Of a stretch of DNA of 64,000 bases, positions 45,144 through 54,278 are shown piece after piece. Below the pieces are notes generated by a model. That model was not told the DNA's origin, searched no databases, and saw only the letters and a program-made list of their open reading frames with translations. The position numbers were made by a program, and so were the translations under genes. The stretch is from Cyclobacterium amurskyense (GTDB lineage: Bacteria; Bacteroidota; Bacteroidia; Cytophagales; Cyclobacteriaceae), in contig NZ_CP012040.1 of the NCBI RefSeq assembly GCF_001050135.1, forward strand, positions 1,860,001 to 1,924,000, given 5' to 3'. How positions within the stretch are numbered: position 1 is the first letter of the stretch; each line of letters starts with the position of its first letter.

Positions 45144-45563
45144 TTAATTTTCAGGAATAAAACTCAATAGTTCACTAGCCCCATCCATTAAAACCAGTTT
45201 ATCTTTAACTACTTTAAAATTCTTCACCATGGAAAGGGCTTTTAGAAAATCGCTTTCTCCAGTGCCGGGACATGCCTTTTTAGTCATGGCTCCAGGATTC
45301 AAGGATAAACTCTTTCCTTCAAGGGTAAAATCTCCTGAAAAATTATTACAGCCTGTAAAACCACTAAGTTTGCCACCATCCATAAAACTCAATAAAGGAA
45401 CAGCATCAGCAAACTTCCCTACATCAAGGGATTTACCCATCATGCCAGCTAGTTTCCATTTATTCCCCATAAGCAAACTAAGCGGATTGATATTGTTTAG
45501 CGAACTACAAGCGGTAAAACTAAAGAGTAAAATAAAAGTAAATAAAATTTTAAACTGTCTCAT
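45144..45563 (-). CDS. META/HslJ-domain lipoprotein
   Basis: 139 residues from ATG 45563 (ATG 45569 adds two). Lipobox FTACSS. META domain: NKWKLAGMMGKSLD, MDGGKLSGFTGCNNFSGDF, LSLNPGAMTKKACPGTGESDFLKAL. Related to heat-inducible HslJ proteins. Stand-alone. Confidence 0.9.
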   Translation of the reverse strand: MRQFKILFTFILLFSFTACSSLNNINPLSLLMGNKWKLAGMMGKSLDVGKFADAVPLLSFMDGGKLSGFTGCNNFSGDFTLEGKSLSLNPGAMTKKACPGTGESDFLKALSMVKNFKVVKDKLVLMDGASELLSFIPEN

Positions 45564-46299
45564 ATTCATTAGCGTTTTGAGTTTTACAATAATAATTTAG
45601 ACATTAATAGAAGGTATATCAAATAATTAATCTATTAAATTCAACAGGAGTAATGTAATTCACCCTATTAAACTTATTCTTTTTCTCCGTACTCAAACTT
45701 AAAAAAAATCGGAGTACTGCATTATGGGCTTATCACGGTAACCAGGAAAGAGTTATATTAGTTTAAAATAGCGAAATTTTTAACGAGAAAAGGGTAAAAA
45801 AAGCTTCTTTTTCAACCTATCCGGCTTAGACCAAATTGTAAAAGATCAAGCTTTCGCACTTTAGAATTTTAATTCCAGATCATAAATATTACAAAATTTC
45901 TCCTTCTTATAAAGCTAAAATCAGGCCTTACAATTTATTTTATAGAAAAGCAAAACCTGCCAAACGTATAGAAGATGATTTATAAAGCCTAACAGTTAAA
46001 CCCGGATTATGTAATAGGATTTCTCCGCCCTGTGTCAGGGGTGAAGCCTGTCCCGTGTTTACGGGAAGTGTTGCAATCGCAAGACAATCAGGCTGTTTGG
46101 AGATTTTAACATAGCACCGCTATGGTGAAATTGAAAACAGCAACGATTGGGTATTTTAAAGCGATTTCAGCACGTAATAGATTGTCTATTGCAGATTTCG
46201 GGTTAAAGCGGATATCTTTTAATATTAATCCCAACAATGCAAAGTATTTGGCGACACTTTCTTAATTTTAGAAGCGCAAAAACCCCAAAAATTATTTCA
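45564..46299. other. Intergenic region with repeat copy C
   Basis: 736 bp. Apart from the repeat (46001-46202) the first ~430 bp is AT-rich with nothing recognised. Confidence 0.6.
46001..46202 (+). repeat. MITE-like element, copy C (202 bp)
   Basis: Near-identical to copy B, with a few base changes and a short loss in the CTGAC/GTCAG hairpin. Flanked by TTAAA on both sides. Ends 98 bp before the SDR start, like copies A and B relative to their + neighbours. Confidence 0.92.
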
Positions 46300-47058
46300 A
46301 TGACTGAATCAAGATATAATAACAGAGTAGCAGTAATTACCGGAGCTGCAGACGGAATTGGTAAAGGTATAGCCAAAAAACTGGCAGTTGAAGGAGCAAG
46401 TATAGCACTTTGGGACTTCAATGAGGAAAAACTACTGGCCTTAGAAAAGGAATGGCAAAAGGATGGATTGCCAGTCAAAGCGTTCGTTGTAGATATTTCC
46501 GATGAGACTGCAGTTCAGGAAGCCTATAAGGAATCAGTAGACCATTTTGGTAAACTTGACATCTTGGTCAATTCCGCTGGAATAGTAGGGCCCACACAAA
46601 TAAAAATTACAGATTATTCTACAGAGGATTTTGATAAAATTTGCAATGTAAATTTAAAAGGTTCTTTTCTAACTGCTAAGTACGCCCTTAAGTACATGGA
46701 AAAAGCGCAATACGGTAGAATTCTACTTATTGCCTCTATCGCTGGTAAAGAAGGAAACCCTAATATGGTAGGTTATTCCACTACTAAAGCAGGCGTAATT
46801 GGACTTGTCAAAGCACTTGGTAAAGAGTATGCCACTTCAGGAATTACAGTGAATGGACTGGCTCCGGCTGTTATTCTAACGGCAATGAACAAGGATACTG
46901 ATCCTGCACAATTAGAATATATGGCATCCAAAATTCCTATGCAACGTCTGGGTACTGTGGATGAGGCAGCCTCCATTGCAAGTTGGATCCTATCCGAGGA
47001 AGCAAGCTTCAATACAGGATTTATTTTTGACTTATCCGGCGGTAGAGCTACCTATTAA
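46300..47058 (+). CDS. Short-chain dehydrogenase/reductase
   Basis: 252 residues from ATG 46300 (46237 would add a non-family stretch). Classical SDR: VITGAADGIGKGIAKKL (NAD site), LVNSAGIVGP, catalytic YSTTK (Tyr ~155, Lys ~159) with upstream serine in LIASIAGKEG, and C-terminal GFIFDLSGGRATY. NAD-dependent oxidation of an alcohol or sugar; substrate unknown. Overlaps the convergent hydrolase gene by 4 nt. Confidence 0.93.
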   Translation: MTESRYNNRVAVITGAADGIGKGIAKKLAVEGASIALWDFNEEKLLALEKEWQKDGLPVKAFVVDISDETAVQEAYKESVDHFGKLDILVNSAGIVGPTQIKITDYSTEDFDKICNVNLKGSFLTAKYALKYMEKAQYGRILLIASIAGKEGNPNMVGYSTTKAGVIGLVKALGKEYATSGITVNGLAPAVILTAMNKDTDPAQLEYMASKIPMQRLGTVDEAASIASWILSEEASFNTGFIFDLSGGRATY

Positions 47059-47825
47059 TTAGGTAGGCTTTCCATAAAGGTGAGGATAGCTTTTTGTGTT
47101 TTTTGGGTCTGTTCATACATCCCCATGTGCCCGCAATTTGTCAATTGATAAAATTGATCTACTGCTTGCTTATGGCTGAGGCTATCTATTATCGGTACAG
47201 CGGTATCCTCATTTCCACAAATCATCAAAGTAGGCTTTTGAAATTCTGAAAGCGTCTTCATGTGGTCTTTACGGTTCCTCATGGCTTGCAGATAAGCTAG
47301 GATACTTGTCATTGGTAACTGGCTGGCATAGTGAATTAGGGAGGCAATGGCCTCCCCACAGCTTTCCCTGTTTTCTTTGCGAAATAGTAAAGGCAACGAG
47401 GATTGAATAAAGGTACTCACTCCATGCTTATTAATAAATTCTATTGTTTTAACACGATTGAGCTTTTTCTCATCACTATCTGGATAAGCCGTAGAATGAA
47501 ACAATCCCAAACCACTCAGATCAAGTTTATTGAGACAGGCCATTTCTAGTGCCAAATAGCCCCCCAAAGAATGCCCTATTAATACAGCATCTCCTATATT
47601 GTTGGCCAACATCCAATCGGCAAGAACTAGGCCTATTTCCTTAATGGTAAACTGGTCAGAAACTGCTGGACTATATCCAAATCCAGGTAAATCCGGACAC
47701 CACACTTCACAGATTTCAGATAGGGGCTCTGCGAAATTTTTCCACATTTCTTTTGTTTCACAAAAGCCAGGTAGCAAAACCAGTGCTTTGCCAGATCCTT
47801 CTTTCCAATAGGATATATCAGGCAT
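47055..47825 (-). CDS. Alpha/beta hydrolase
   Basis: 256 residues, cytosolic. LVLLPGFCETKEMWKNFAEPL (oxyanion loop), PDLPGFGYS, nucleophile IGHSLGGYLALE (Ser ~88), LMICGNEDTAVP (acid) and LTNCGHMGMYE (His). General esterase/lipase-type fold; substrate unknown. Its start overlaps the end of the GH5 gene by 8 nt, so the two are cotranscribed. Confidence 0.9.
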   Translation of the reverse strand: MPDISYWKEGSGKALVLLPGFCETKEMWKNFAEPLSEICEVWCPDLPGFGYSPAVSDQFTIKEIGLVLADWMLANNIGDAVLIGHSLGGYLALEMACLNKLDLSGLGLFHSTAYPDSDEKKLNRVKTIEFINKHGVSTFIQSSLPLLFRKENRESCGEAIASLIHYASQLPMTSILAYLQAMRNRKDHMKTLSEFQKPTLMICGNEDTAVPIIDSLSHKQAVDQFYQLTNCGHMGMYEQTQKTQKAILTFMESLPN

Positions 47826-48972
47826 TTTTCATCAAAAGGCTTAACAGTTTTCTATCTAATTTCTCTCCATACCAATCCTCATAGTCGACGTCGGTCCTGC
47901 CTGAATTAAGTACTCCGAAAGTCCCTGAAAATTCCCACAATCCAAACCCAATCCCATTCTCGTCCAATATATCTAAAATATCACCAAACCAGGCTAAAAA
48001 GACCTCATGCGGGGTTTTATTATAACAGCCCAACTCACCACAATGCACCCCTACTCCTTGCTCTAGCAAGGCTATCCAAGGGGCATAATGTTTTTCCAGA
48101 TCCTCTTTTTGATACATCCGTTCATTGTGCATTCCTGGCCAGCTAGGAGAAGGCAGGCTATCCGGATCCTTAAACACCCATGAAGCTTTATGATGTGAAA
48201 TATGCATGGGGAAATAACCTCTACAACTCTGATGCAAATCAAGATCTGCAAATTCAGGAATGGCTGTACCGCCTCCACCATTGCCATCAGCGATGACCAA
48301 TCTTTTTTTGTTTATCCCTTTGATGGTTTTTAAGGCTGCTTCGGCTACTTTTCTGTATTCAGCAATGGGCACAGCCCCTCCAGGGGAGTGTTGGTCGTTT
48401 GGGTCCAGCCTTTTAAAAGGCTCATTGACCAAATCAAAACTCAATTTTTTAATAGAGATATTTTTATACCGCTTTGACCACATTTCCCAATGGGCACAAA
48501 AAGCATCTAAGGCTTCTTGGTCTTCCCATAAATTGTAGGGCTCTTTAAAACCTGCATTGATACAGAAGCCTGGCGCCCTATGTAAATTCAAACTCACATG
48601 TAAATTTTGATTGTGGCAGTTGGTTAATATTTCGTCAATTTCATCTAGCACCCTGTTATTAAATTGTAGCACCTCATCGGGCCGTATGGGTTTGCTTCGG
48701 TCAAAATCCAGATAACTGGGATAGGAAATAGGAATTCGGACAAAATCAAAACCCCAATCCGACATGTACTTATAATAATCAGGTTTTGTTTTGCGCCCAT
48801 TTTCAGGATCAGGATTAAAAAAATCCAATAAATTGAATCCTCTCCATTTGGGAAGTTTGTTTTTTCTCTTTTTGAGCGATGGACTAAAAGAAGTCTGATT
48901 CAAAGAAAGGGCCATGGATGCTGCCGTAGCTTTCTTTAAAAAGTCCCTTCTTGGAATTAAAATTTCGGGCAT
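47818..48972 (-). CDS. Glycoside hydrolase family 5-like cellulase-fold protein
   Basis: 384 residues. Tat-type N terminus RRDFLKKATAASMALSL. (beta/alpha)8 features: FDFVRIPISYPSYL, VSLNLHRAPGF, acid/base FDLVNEP (Glu ~169), and GVHCGELGCYN with the nucleophile Glu. A TIM-barrel glycanase, perhaps acting on a beta-glucan. Preceded by the dxs terminator, followed by an overlapping hydrolase. Confidence 0.88.
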   Translation of the reverse strand: MPEILIPRRDFLKKATAASMALSLNQTSFSPSLKKRKNKLPKWRGFNLLDFFNPDPENGRKTKPDYYKYMSDWGFDFVRIPISYPSYLDFDRSKPIRPDEVLQFNNRVLDEIDEILTNCHNQNLHVSLNLHRAPGFCINAGFKEPYNLWEDQEALDAFCAHWEMWSKRYKNISIKKLSFDLVNEPFKRLDPNDQHSPGGAVPIAEYRKVAEAALKTIKGINKKRLVIADGNGGGGTAIPEFADLDLHQSCRGYFPMHISHHKASWVFKDPDSLPSPSWPGMHNERMYQKEDLEKHYAPWIALLEQGVGVHCGELGCYNKTPHEVFLAWFGDILDILDENGIGFGLWEFSGTFGVLNSGRTDVDYEDWYGEKLDRKLLSLLMKNA

Positions 48973-48993
48973 TAGAGTAGCGGATTAAGTTAC

Positions 48994-49001
48994 CAAACCT
49001 A
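48994..49001 (-). promoter_or_regulatory. Possible -7 element (TAGGTTTG) for the GH5 gene
   Basis: TAnnTTTG on -, 22 nt before the ATG; no clear -33 element. Confidence 0.3.
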
Positions 49002-49033
49002 CCAAACAATACAGTTATCCAATTTAAAAATAA

Positions 49034-49060
49034 TTGAGGAAATCGGCCCGATTTCCTCAA
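49034..49060 (-). terminator. Intrinsic terminator of dxs
   Basis: 12 bp perfect stem (49034-49045 with 49049-49060), 3-nt loop. On - it is followed by TTATTTTTAAATT. Sits 19 nt after the dxs stop. Confidence 0.8.
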
Positions 49061-49078
49061 TAAAAAGAATGGATATTA

Positions 49079-51004
49079 TTAAATTTTAATTTTATCAGCA
49101 ACATTTAGGTTCATCATATCCTTAACAGTCTGAAGGATACCAGAAGGATCGAATCCACATTCATGATGCAGTTCCATTTGCTCTCCATGCTCTATTACCT
49201 CATCAGGAATCCCCAATCGCTTTACCTTAGCTTGGTAGTCATGATCCATCATCCACTCCAGAACAGCACTTCCAAATCCGCCCATCAGGCAACCATCTTC
49301 AACGGTAATGACTTTGTCAAATTTACCAAAGACTTCATGCAGTAAAGATTCGTCAAGAGGTTTGACAAATCGCATGTCATAATGCGCTACACTAAGACCT
49401 AGTTCTTTAAATTTGTCTTTGTTTTCAAGGGCATAATTGCCAATGTGTCCAATACTCAAAATGGCAATGTCTTTACCTTCTGTGATTATTCTGCCTTGTC
49501 CTGTAGGTATTTTTCTTAATGGTTTTCTCCAATCAGGCATTACACCTTGACCTCTTGGATACCTAATGGCATAAGGGGCATTGTGCTCAGCACCAGAATA
49601 CATCATATTTCTCAACTCCTCCTCATTCATAGGCGCACTTACTACAAGATTGGGCACACAACGAAGGTAGGCCAAATCATAAGCCCCATGATGAGTTGGT
49701 CCATCAGCTCCGGCAAATCCAGCACGGTCTAAACAAAAAACCACTGGAAGATCTTGCAAACAGACATCATGAATCACTTGATCATAAGCCCTTTGCATAA
49801 AGGTACTGTATATGTTACAAAAAGGAACCAATCCCTGTGTCGCTAAACCCGCAGAGAAAGTAACAGCATGTTGTTCTGCAATTCCTACATCAAAGGACCT
49901 ATCAGGAAATGCCTTCATCATTATATTCATTGAAGATCCTGAAGGCATAGCCGGAGTCACTCCAACGATTTTTTTATCTTTTTCCGCCAGCTCTACAAGG
50001 GTATGCCCAAAAACATCCTGGTACTTTGGTGCTTGAGGGCTGGTAGGTATTTTCTTAGCTATCTCTCCGGTAATTTTATCAAATTTGCCAGGTGCATGCC
50101 ATTTGGTTTGGTCTTTTTCTGCAGGGGCATATCCTTTTCCTTTTACTGTTATACAGTGTAAGATTTTTGGCCCAGGAATGTCTTTAAGATCATTGAGCAC
50201 CTCTACGAGATGATTTACATCATGGCCGTCAACAGGACCAAAATACCGTAGATTTAAAGATTCAAATAGATTGCTTTGCTTTAGCAAGGCAGACTTGATG
50301 GCTCCTTCAACTTTGGAAACCACATCCTGAGCACTAAAGCCAAATTTGCTGATTTTACCGAGTAAATTCCAAACTTCATCTTTAACCTTATTATAGGTAT
50401 GGGAGGTAGTGATGTCTGTAAGGTAATCTTTCAATGCACCCACATTCGGATCTATGGACATGCAATTGTCATTGAGAATAATTATCAGATTGCTATCAGA
50501 AACCCCGGCGTGATTCATTGCTTCAAAGGCCATACCACCTGTCATGGCGCCATCACCTATTACAGCAACATGCTGTCTATGGGTTTCGCCTTTATACTTT
50601 GAGGCCATGGCCATTCCAAGAGCTGCCGAAATAGAAGTACTCGAATGTCCTACCCCAAAAGCATCAAAGGGACTTTCTTTTCTTTTGGGAAATCCAGACA
50701 AACCTTTGTAAAGCCTGTTGGTATGAAAATCATTTCTTCGGCCAGTTAGGATTTTATGTCCATAGGCTTGATGACCCACATCCCAGATCAACTGATCGTC
50801 AGGTGTGTTAAGCACATAATGCAAAGCTACAGTAAGTTCTACAACGCCTAAGCCAGCCCCAAAATGACCTCCATAAACAGAAACATGGTCAATGATGAAT
50901 TGTCTCAATTCATCACAGATTTGAACCAAACGGTCTTTACTGAGGTTTTTAAGGTCTTCCGGTTGATGGATTCCTCTGAGTAATTCTCCAGGTTCTATTT
51001 GCAT
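49079..51004 (-). CDS. dxs: 1-deoxy-D-xylulose-5-phosphate synthase
   Basis: First enzyme of the MEP isoprenoid pathway; 641 residues, full length. ThDP site GDGAMTGGMAFEAMNHAG (residues ~151-168) and HVSVYGGHFGAGLGVVELT; middle GHDVNHLVEVL; second transketolase domain with VGIAEQHAVTFSAGLA (Glu ~376) and DRAGFAGADGPTHHG. C-terminal domain DGCLMGGFGSAVLE. Divergent from scpA; a palindrome at 51030-51049 is close upstream. Confidence 0.97.
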   Translation of the reverse strand: MQIEPGELLRGIHQPEDLKNLSKDRLVQICDELRQFIIDHVSVYGGHFGAGLGVVELTVALHYVLNTPDDQLIWDVGHQAYGHKILTGRRNDFHTNRLYKGLSGFPKRKESPFDAFGVGHSSTSISAALGMAMASKYKGETHRQHVAVIGDGAMTGGMAFEAMNHAGVSDSNLIIILNDNCMSIDPNVGALKDYLTDITTSHTYNKVKDEVWNLLGKISKFGFSAQDVVSKVEGAIKSALLKQSNLFESLNLRYFGPVDGHDVNHLVEVLNDLKDIPGPKILHCITVKGKGYAPAEKDQTKWHAPGKFDKITGEIAKKIPTSPQAPKYQDVFGHTLVELAEKDKKIVGVTPAMPSGSSMNIMMKAFPDRSFDVGIAEQHAVTFSAGLATQGLVPFCNIYSTFMQRAYDQVIHDVCLQDLPVVFCLDRAGFAGADGPTHHGAYDLAYLRCVPNLVVSAPMNEEELRNMMYSGAEHNAPYAIRYPRGQGVMPDWRKPLRKIPTGQGRIITEGKDIAILSIGHIGNYALENKDKFKELGLSVAHYDMRFVKPLDESLLHEVFGKFDKVITVEDGCLMGGFGSAVLEWMMDHDYQAKVKRLGIPDEVIEHGEQMELHHECGFDPSGILQTVKDMMNLNVADKIKI

Positions 51005-51029
51005 ATGCTAATCATCTTTGTAAAAATCT

Positions 51030-51049
51030 ATAACCTTTCCAAAGGTTAT
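51030..51049. promoter_or_regulatory. Palindrome between dxs and scpA
   Basis: ATAACCTTTCCAAAGGTTAT, 9 bp arms with a 2-nt centre, 26 nt upstream of the dxs start. Operator or attenuator possible; function unproven. Confidence 0.45.
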
Positions 51050-51114
51050 AATGTTTAATATTACCAATAATTATTCAGGCCTCCATGCCTTTATGGAAAT
51101 TATTGACTTGCCTA

Positions 51115-51143
51115 TTGATTTAACGAGATATGTGATATCTTTG
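51115..51143 (+). promoter_or_regulatory. Bacteroidetes-type promoter of scpA
   Basis: -7 element TATCTTTG (51136-51143) with TTG at 51115-51117, 18 nt upstream. Predicted start of transcription near 51150, about 38 nt before the scpA GTG. Confidence 0.6.
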
Positions 51144-51187
51144 AACACAATAAGAAATACAAAAATAACAAAAAATAATCTTATCCA

Positions 51188-51943
51188 GTGAGTTTCGAAA
51201 TCAAATTACCTTTATTCGAAGGGCCATTTGACCTTATGCTGTTTTTCATAGAACGTGATGAACTGGATATTTATGATATTCCCATTTCAAAAATTACCAA
51301 TGACTTCTTGGATTATATCCATCACTTGGAAAAAATGGAAATAGAAGTAGCAAGTGAATTTATCCTTTTCGCTGCTACACTTATGAAAGTCAAATCCAAA
51401 ATGCTTCTCCCTAGACCTGAATTTAATGAAGATGGCGAGGAGATAGATCCAAGGGAAGATCTGATAAAGCATTTATTGGAATATAAAAAGTACAAATCAG
51501 TCGTGGGTGAACTTGCCAATATGGAAGGTGAAAGGATGTCCAAGTTCTCCAGGGGAAATGTTGTGGAAGAGCTTCGGCAAATCAATCAAATAGATCAAGT
51601 AGATGCCGAACTTCAAGACCTTGACCTTTACCGATTGTTAAAGGTATACCAAAAGGTATTAACTAAATATGCTCACACCAAGGATGACACAAAACATACT
51701 GTGATCCAATATCCATATTCTATAGAACAACAAAAATCATTGGTTTTAGACCGGCTGGATGAAAATCCCAAAATTCCCTTCTCAGACTTTATCGTCTTAA
51801 ATCCCGACAAAATTTTTATTATTTATACATTTTTAGCCATTTTGGAGCTCCTTCAGCTTGCCTTGGTCACAATAAAAATCGGGGAAGGATTTAATAACTT
51901 TTGGGTAGAACGATTAGAAGCTATACCTGTAGAAAACTTATGA
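51188..51943 (+). CDS. scpA: Segregation and condensation protein A
   Basis: Kleisin of the SMC-ScpAB condensin, cytosolic; 251 residues. Opens FEIKLPLFEGPFDLMLFFIERDELDIYDI, a strong ScpA mark, then FILFAATLMKVKSKMLLP and the C-terminal winged helix with FLAILELLQLALV. GTG 51188 is taken as start because the family sequence begins right there. Its stop overlaps the ATG of the membrane-protein gene (ATGA). Confidence 0.96.
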   Translation: MSFEIKLPLFEGPFDLMLFFIERDELDIYDIPISKITNDFLDYIHHLEKMEIEVASEFILFAATLMKVKSKMLLPRPEFNEDGEEIDPREDLIKHLLEYKKYKSVVGELANMEGERMSKFSRGNVVEELRQINQIDQVDAELQDLDLYRLLKVYQKVLTKYAHTKDDTKHTVIQYPYSIEQQKSLVLDRLDENPKIPFSDFIVLNPDKIFIIYTFLAILELLQLALVTIKIGEGFNNFWVERLEAIPVENL

Positions 51944-52992
51944 AATTAGACAATAGGGAGATTTTTAAAACCTTAAACCCAAATAAGGTTTGGGTTCCTG
52001 TGTTGATAGGAATCGGAATAGTATTTGCAATGTTTTACATGGACCCAACAGTAAATGCGCAAACATTAAAAGGGGTTTTTGACGCTTCTTTATGGTCGAT
52101 TTTTGTTGCCGTAATTTTTATTTTTCTACGAGATGCGGGCTATGTATTCAGAATCCGGGAAGTAACGAATAAACACCTTAGTTGGTCCAGGGCCATCTAT
52201 GTGATCATTTTATGGGAATTTGCCTCTGCCGTCACTCCCTCCATAGTAGGTGGTACTGCTGTGGCTGTATTTATATTGAACAAAGAAGGAATACCATTAG
52301 GAAAGGCGTTAGCATTTACCATGCTCACGGCTATTATGGATAATTTGTTTTTTGTAATAGGGGCACCCATTATATTGTATCTGGCACAGGGCTATATTTT
52401 CCCTGAAAGCAGAATGCTCGAGATGAGGTTAGGCTCCAGCCTGGAGTACCTTTTTTGGGGAAGTTATTCCTTGTACACCATCTATTCCGTACTTATGGCC
52501 TTGGCATTGTTTTACCGTCCCAGGGTTTTCAAATGGATAATGCTTAGATTATTCTCCATCAAATGGTTGAGAAAATGGAAATACCAAGCCAATAATTATG
52601 GGGATCAGATCATCGAAGCAAGTAAGGAGCTCAAGGGCAAAAACACCAGGTATTGGCTTATCATCATCCTTACCACTGTGTTCATTTGGTCTTCTAGGTA
52701 CTTGATGCTCAACGCTCTGATATCCGCATTTGAAACCCTTTCATTGTTTGAACATGTAGTAATTTTTGCAAGACAGATTATCATGTGGATTGTAATGATG
52801 ATCAGTCCTACCCCTGGTAGTAGCGGAACGGCTGAATTCTTTTTCACTCAATTTTTCAACGAATTCCTAACTGGTTATACTTTTGTAACCAGTATCCTTT
52901 GGAGGTTATTTTCTTATTATCCTTACTTGCTCCTTGGTGCTATATTTCTACCAAAATGGGTTAGACAGGTTTTCTTCAAGAGAAAAAAATAA
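51940..52992 (+). CDS. Flippase-like integral membrane protein (LPG-synthase TM/UPF0104)
   Basis: 350 residues from ATG 51940, overlapping the scpA stop. About eight membrane helices. Typical blocks: FVAVIFIFLRDAGYVFRIR, WEFASAVTPSIVGGTAVAVF and MMISPTPGSSGTAEFFF. Family proteins move or synthesise lipid-linked intermediates; this one's cargo is unknown. Followed by a hairpin abutting repeat copy D. Confidence 0.87.
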   Translation: MKLDNREIFKTLNPNKVWVPVLIGIGIVFAMFYMDPTVNAQTLKGVFDASLWSIFVAVIFIFLRDAGYVFRIREVTNKHLSWSRAIYVIILWEFASAVTPSIVGGTAVAVFILNKEGIPLGKALAFTMLTAIMDNLFFVIGAPIILYLAQGYIFPESRMLEMRLGSSLEYLFWGSYSLYTIYSVLMALALFYRPRVFKWIMLRLFSIKWLRKWKYQANNYGDQIIEASKELKGKNTRYWLIIILTTVFIWSSRYLMLNALISAFETLSLFEHVVIFARQIIMWIVMMISPTPGSSGTAEFFFTQFFNEFLTGYTFVTSILWRLFSYYPYLLLGAIFLPKWVRQVFFKRKK

Positions 52993-53002
52993 TGAAATGA
53001 TT

Positions 53003-53041
53003 TTAAGATGTTGTTGCGGTATATAGGCAACAATATCTTAA
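53003..53041 (+). terminator. Hairpin after the scpA operon, abutting repeat copy D
   Basis: 15 bp stem with one G-T pair (53003-53017 with 53027-53041) and a 9-nt loop. No T run follows; instead repeat copy D begins at once, so the original tail may have been interrupted by the element. Confidence 0.5.
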
Positions 53042-53042
53042 A

Positions 53043-53229
53043 CCCGGATTATGTAATAGGATTCGTGATAGCCTGTCCCGTGTTTACGGGAAGTGGTGTA
53101 ATCACAATAAAATCAGGCTATTTGGAGACTGAGTCACAGCACCGCTATGGTGAAGTCGAAAATAGCAACAAAGTGACTGATTTTAAAGTGATACCATTAC
53201 GTAATAGAAGGTCTATTGCATATTTCGGG
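53043..53229 (+). repeat. MITE-like element, copy D (187 bp)
   Basis: Family member lacking ~20 bp near its left end, with the TGACTGATTTTAAAG variant of copy A. Flanked by TTAAA on both sides. The reading frame crossing it is a by-product. Confidence 0.9.
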
Positions 53230-53633
53230 TTAAAATCGCATTAAATTAATAGGTATTTATTGGTTTCTATTGGACCATATACTTATTTACTAAAATAAGT
53301 TGGTCGGCAGTTTGCACATATTTTCACAAAGATTCATCAAAGCTTTTCACTGTACCAGATTTCAATCCTGATCAATTGTCTATTTCCTCTTTTAGAGGTA
53401 AACAAAATAAAAATTTCCTAATAATTATTTAATCCGATTTACAGCTTCAATAATGCAGGGTGTAAAACAAAAATTATGCGTATTGGAAAGGATAAAAGGG
53501 TCAATATATAGTACCTGCTTTTTGCTTTGAATTTGCCTTTATTCAGGTTTGTGGATAATATATTAGGCCTTTACTCTAAAAAATACAGGCCTTTTCAAAT
53601 AAATAAAAAAAAGAAATGTTAAAATATCCTAAA

Positions 53634-53671
53634 TTTTTCTATCCCTCTCAAATTTGAGAGGGATAGAAAAA
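53634..53671 (-). terminator. 38 bp perfect palindrome after ndk
   Basis: TTTTTCTATCCCTCTCAAA and its exact complement, centred between 53652 and 53653; the first base is 3 nt from the ndk stop. A hairpin with a U-rich 3' arm on either strand is expected, consistent with a terminator for ndk. Confidence 0.7.
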
Positions 53672-53674
53672 TGA

Positions 53675-54097
53675 TTAATCAATTCTTTCGAAAGCGTTAA
53701 AAAAGAAGCCTCCTTCAATTTGAGCATTCTCATCTGAGTCGGAACCATGCACAGCATTTGCTTCGATAGATGTAGCATATAATTTTCTAATGGTACCCTC
53801 TTCTGCATCAGCAGGGTTGGTCGCACCTATTAGTTTTCTGAAATCTACAATTGCATTTTCCTTTTCAAGGATTGCCGCAATAATAGGTCCTGAAGACATA
53901 TACTTGCATAAATCAGCGTAAAAAGGCCTTTCTTGATGAACTTTGTAAAACTCCCCAGCAAGCTTAGCATCAAGCCTGGTTGTTTTCAATGCAATAATTT
54001 TGAAACCTGCCTCTTCGATCATTTTTAAGATTGCTCCTGAATTGCCTGCACCGAAGGCATCAGGCTTGATCATGGTGAACGTTCTATTGGTAGCCAT
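53675..54097 (-). CDS. ndk: Nucleoside diphosphate kinase
   Basis: Exchanges phosphate between NTPs and NDPs; 140 residues. Signature NAVHGSDS with phospho-acceptor His117; ATP site TMIKPDAFG (residues ~8-16) and RPFYADL. Normal length. Divergent from nrnA. Confidence 0.98.
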   Translation of the reverse strand: MATNRTFTMIKPDAFGAGNSGAILKMIEEAGFKIIALKTTRLDAKLAGEFYKVHQERPFYADLCKYMSSGPIIAAILEKENAIVDFRKLIGATNPADAEEGTIRKLYATSIEANAVHGSDSDENAQIEGGFFFNAFERID

Positions 54098-54278
54098 AAA
54101 ATTTTATTAGGATTATTAGTTATGGTTGTAAAATTAATCCTTTTAAGTTAAAGTCCGAAAGTTAAAAGGAGATAATAAATAAAGTCTATATTTCGATAAA
54201 ATTGGAATTGGGAATTTCAGAAAATTATATGGAACTTTGTCATCTGTGTTTTTTAAATACGGTACTCAATTATTACAC

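Larger units (their letters stand above)
52993..53674. other. Gene-free region with hairpin, repeat copy D and palindrome
   Basis: 682 bp between convergent genes. Holds the hairpin 53003-53041, repeat copy D (53043-53229), ~400 bp of AT-rich DNA without a gene, and the palindrome at 53634-53671. Confidence 0.6.
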
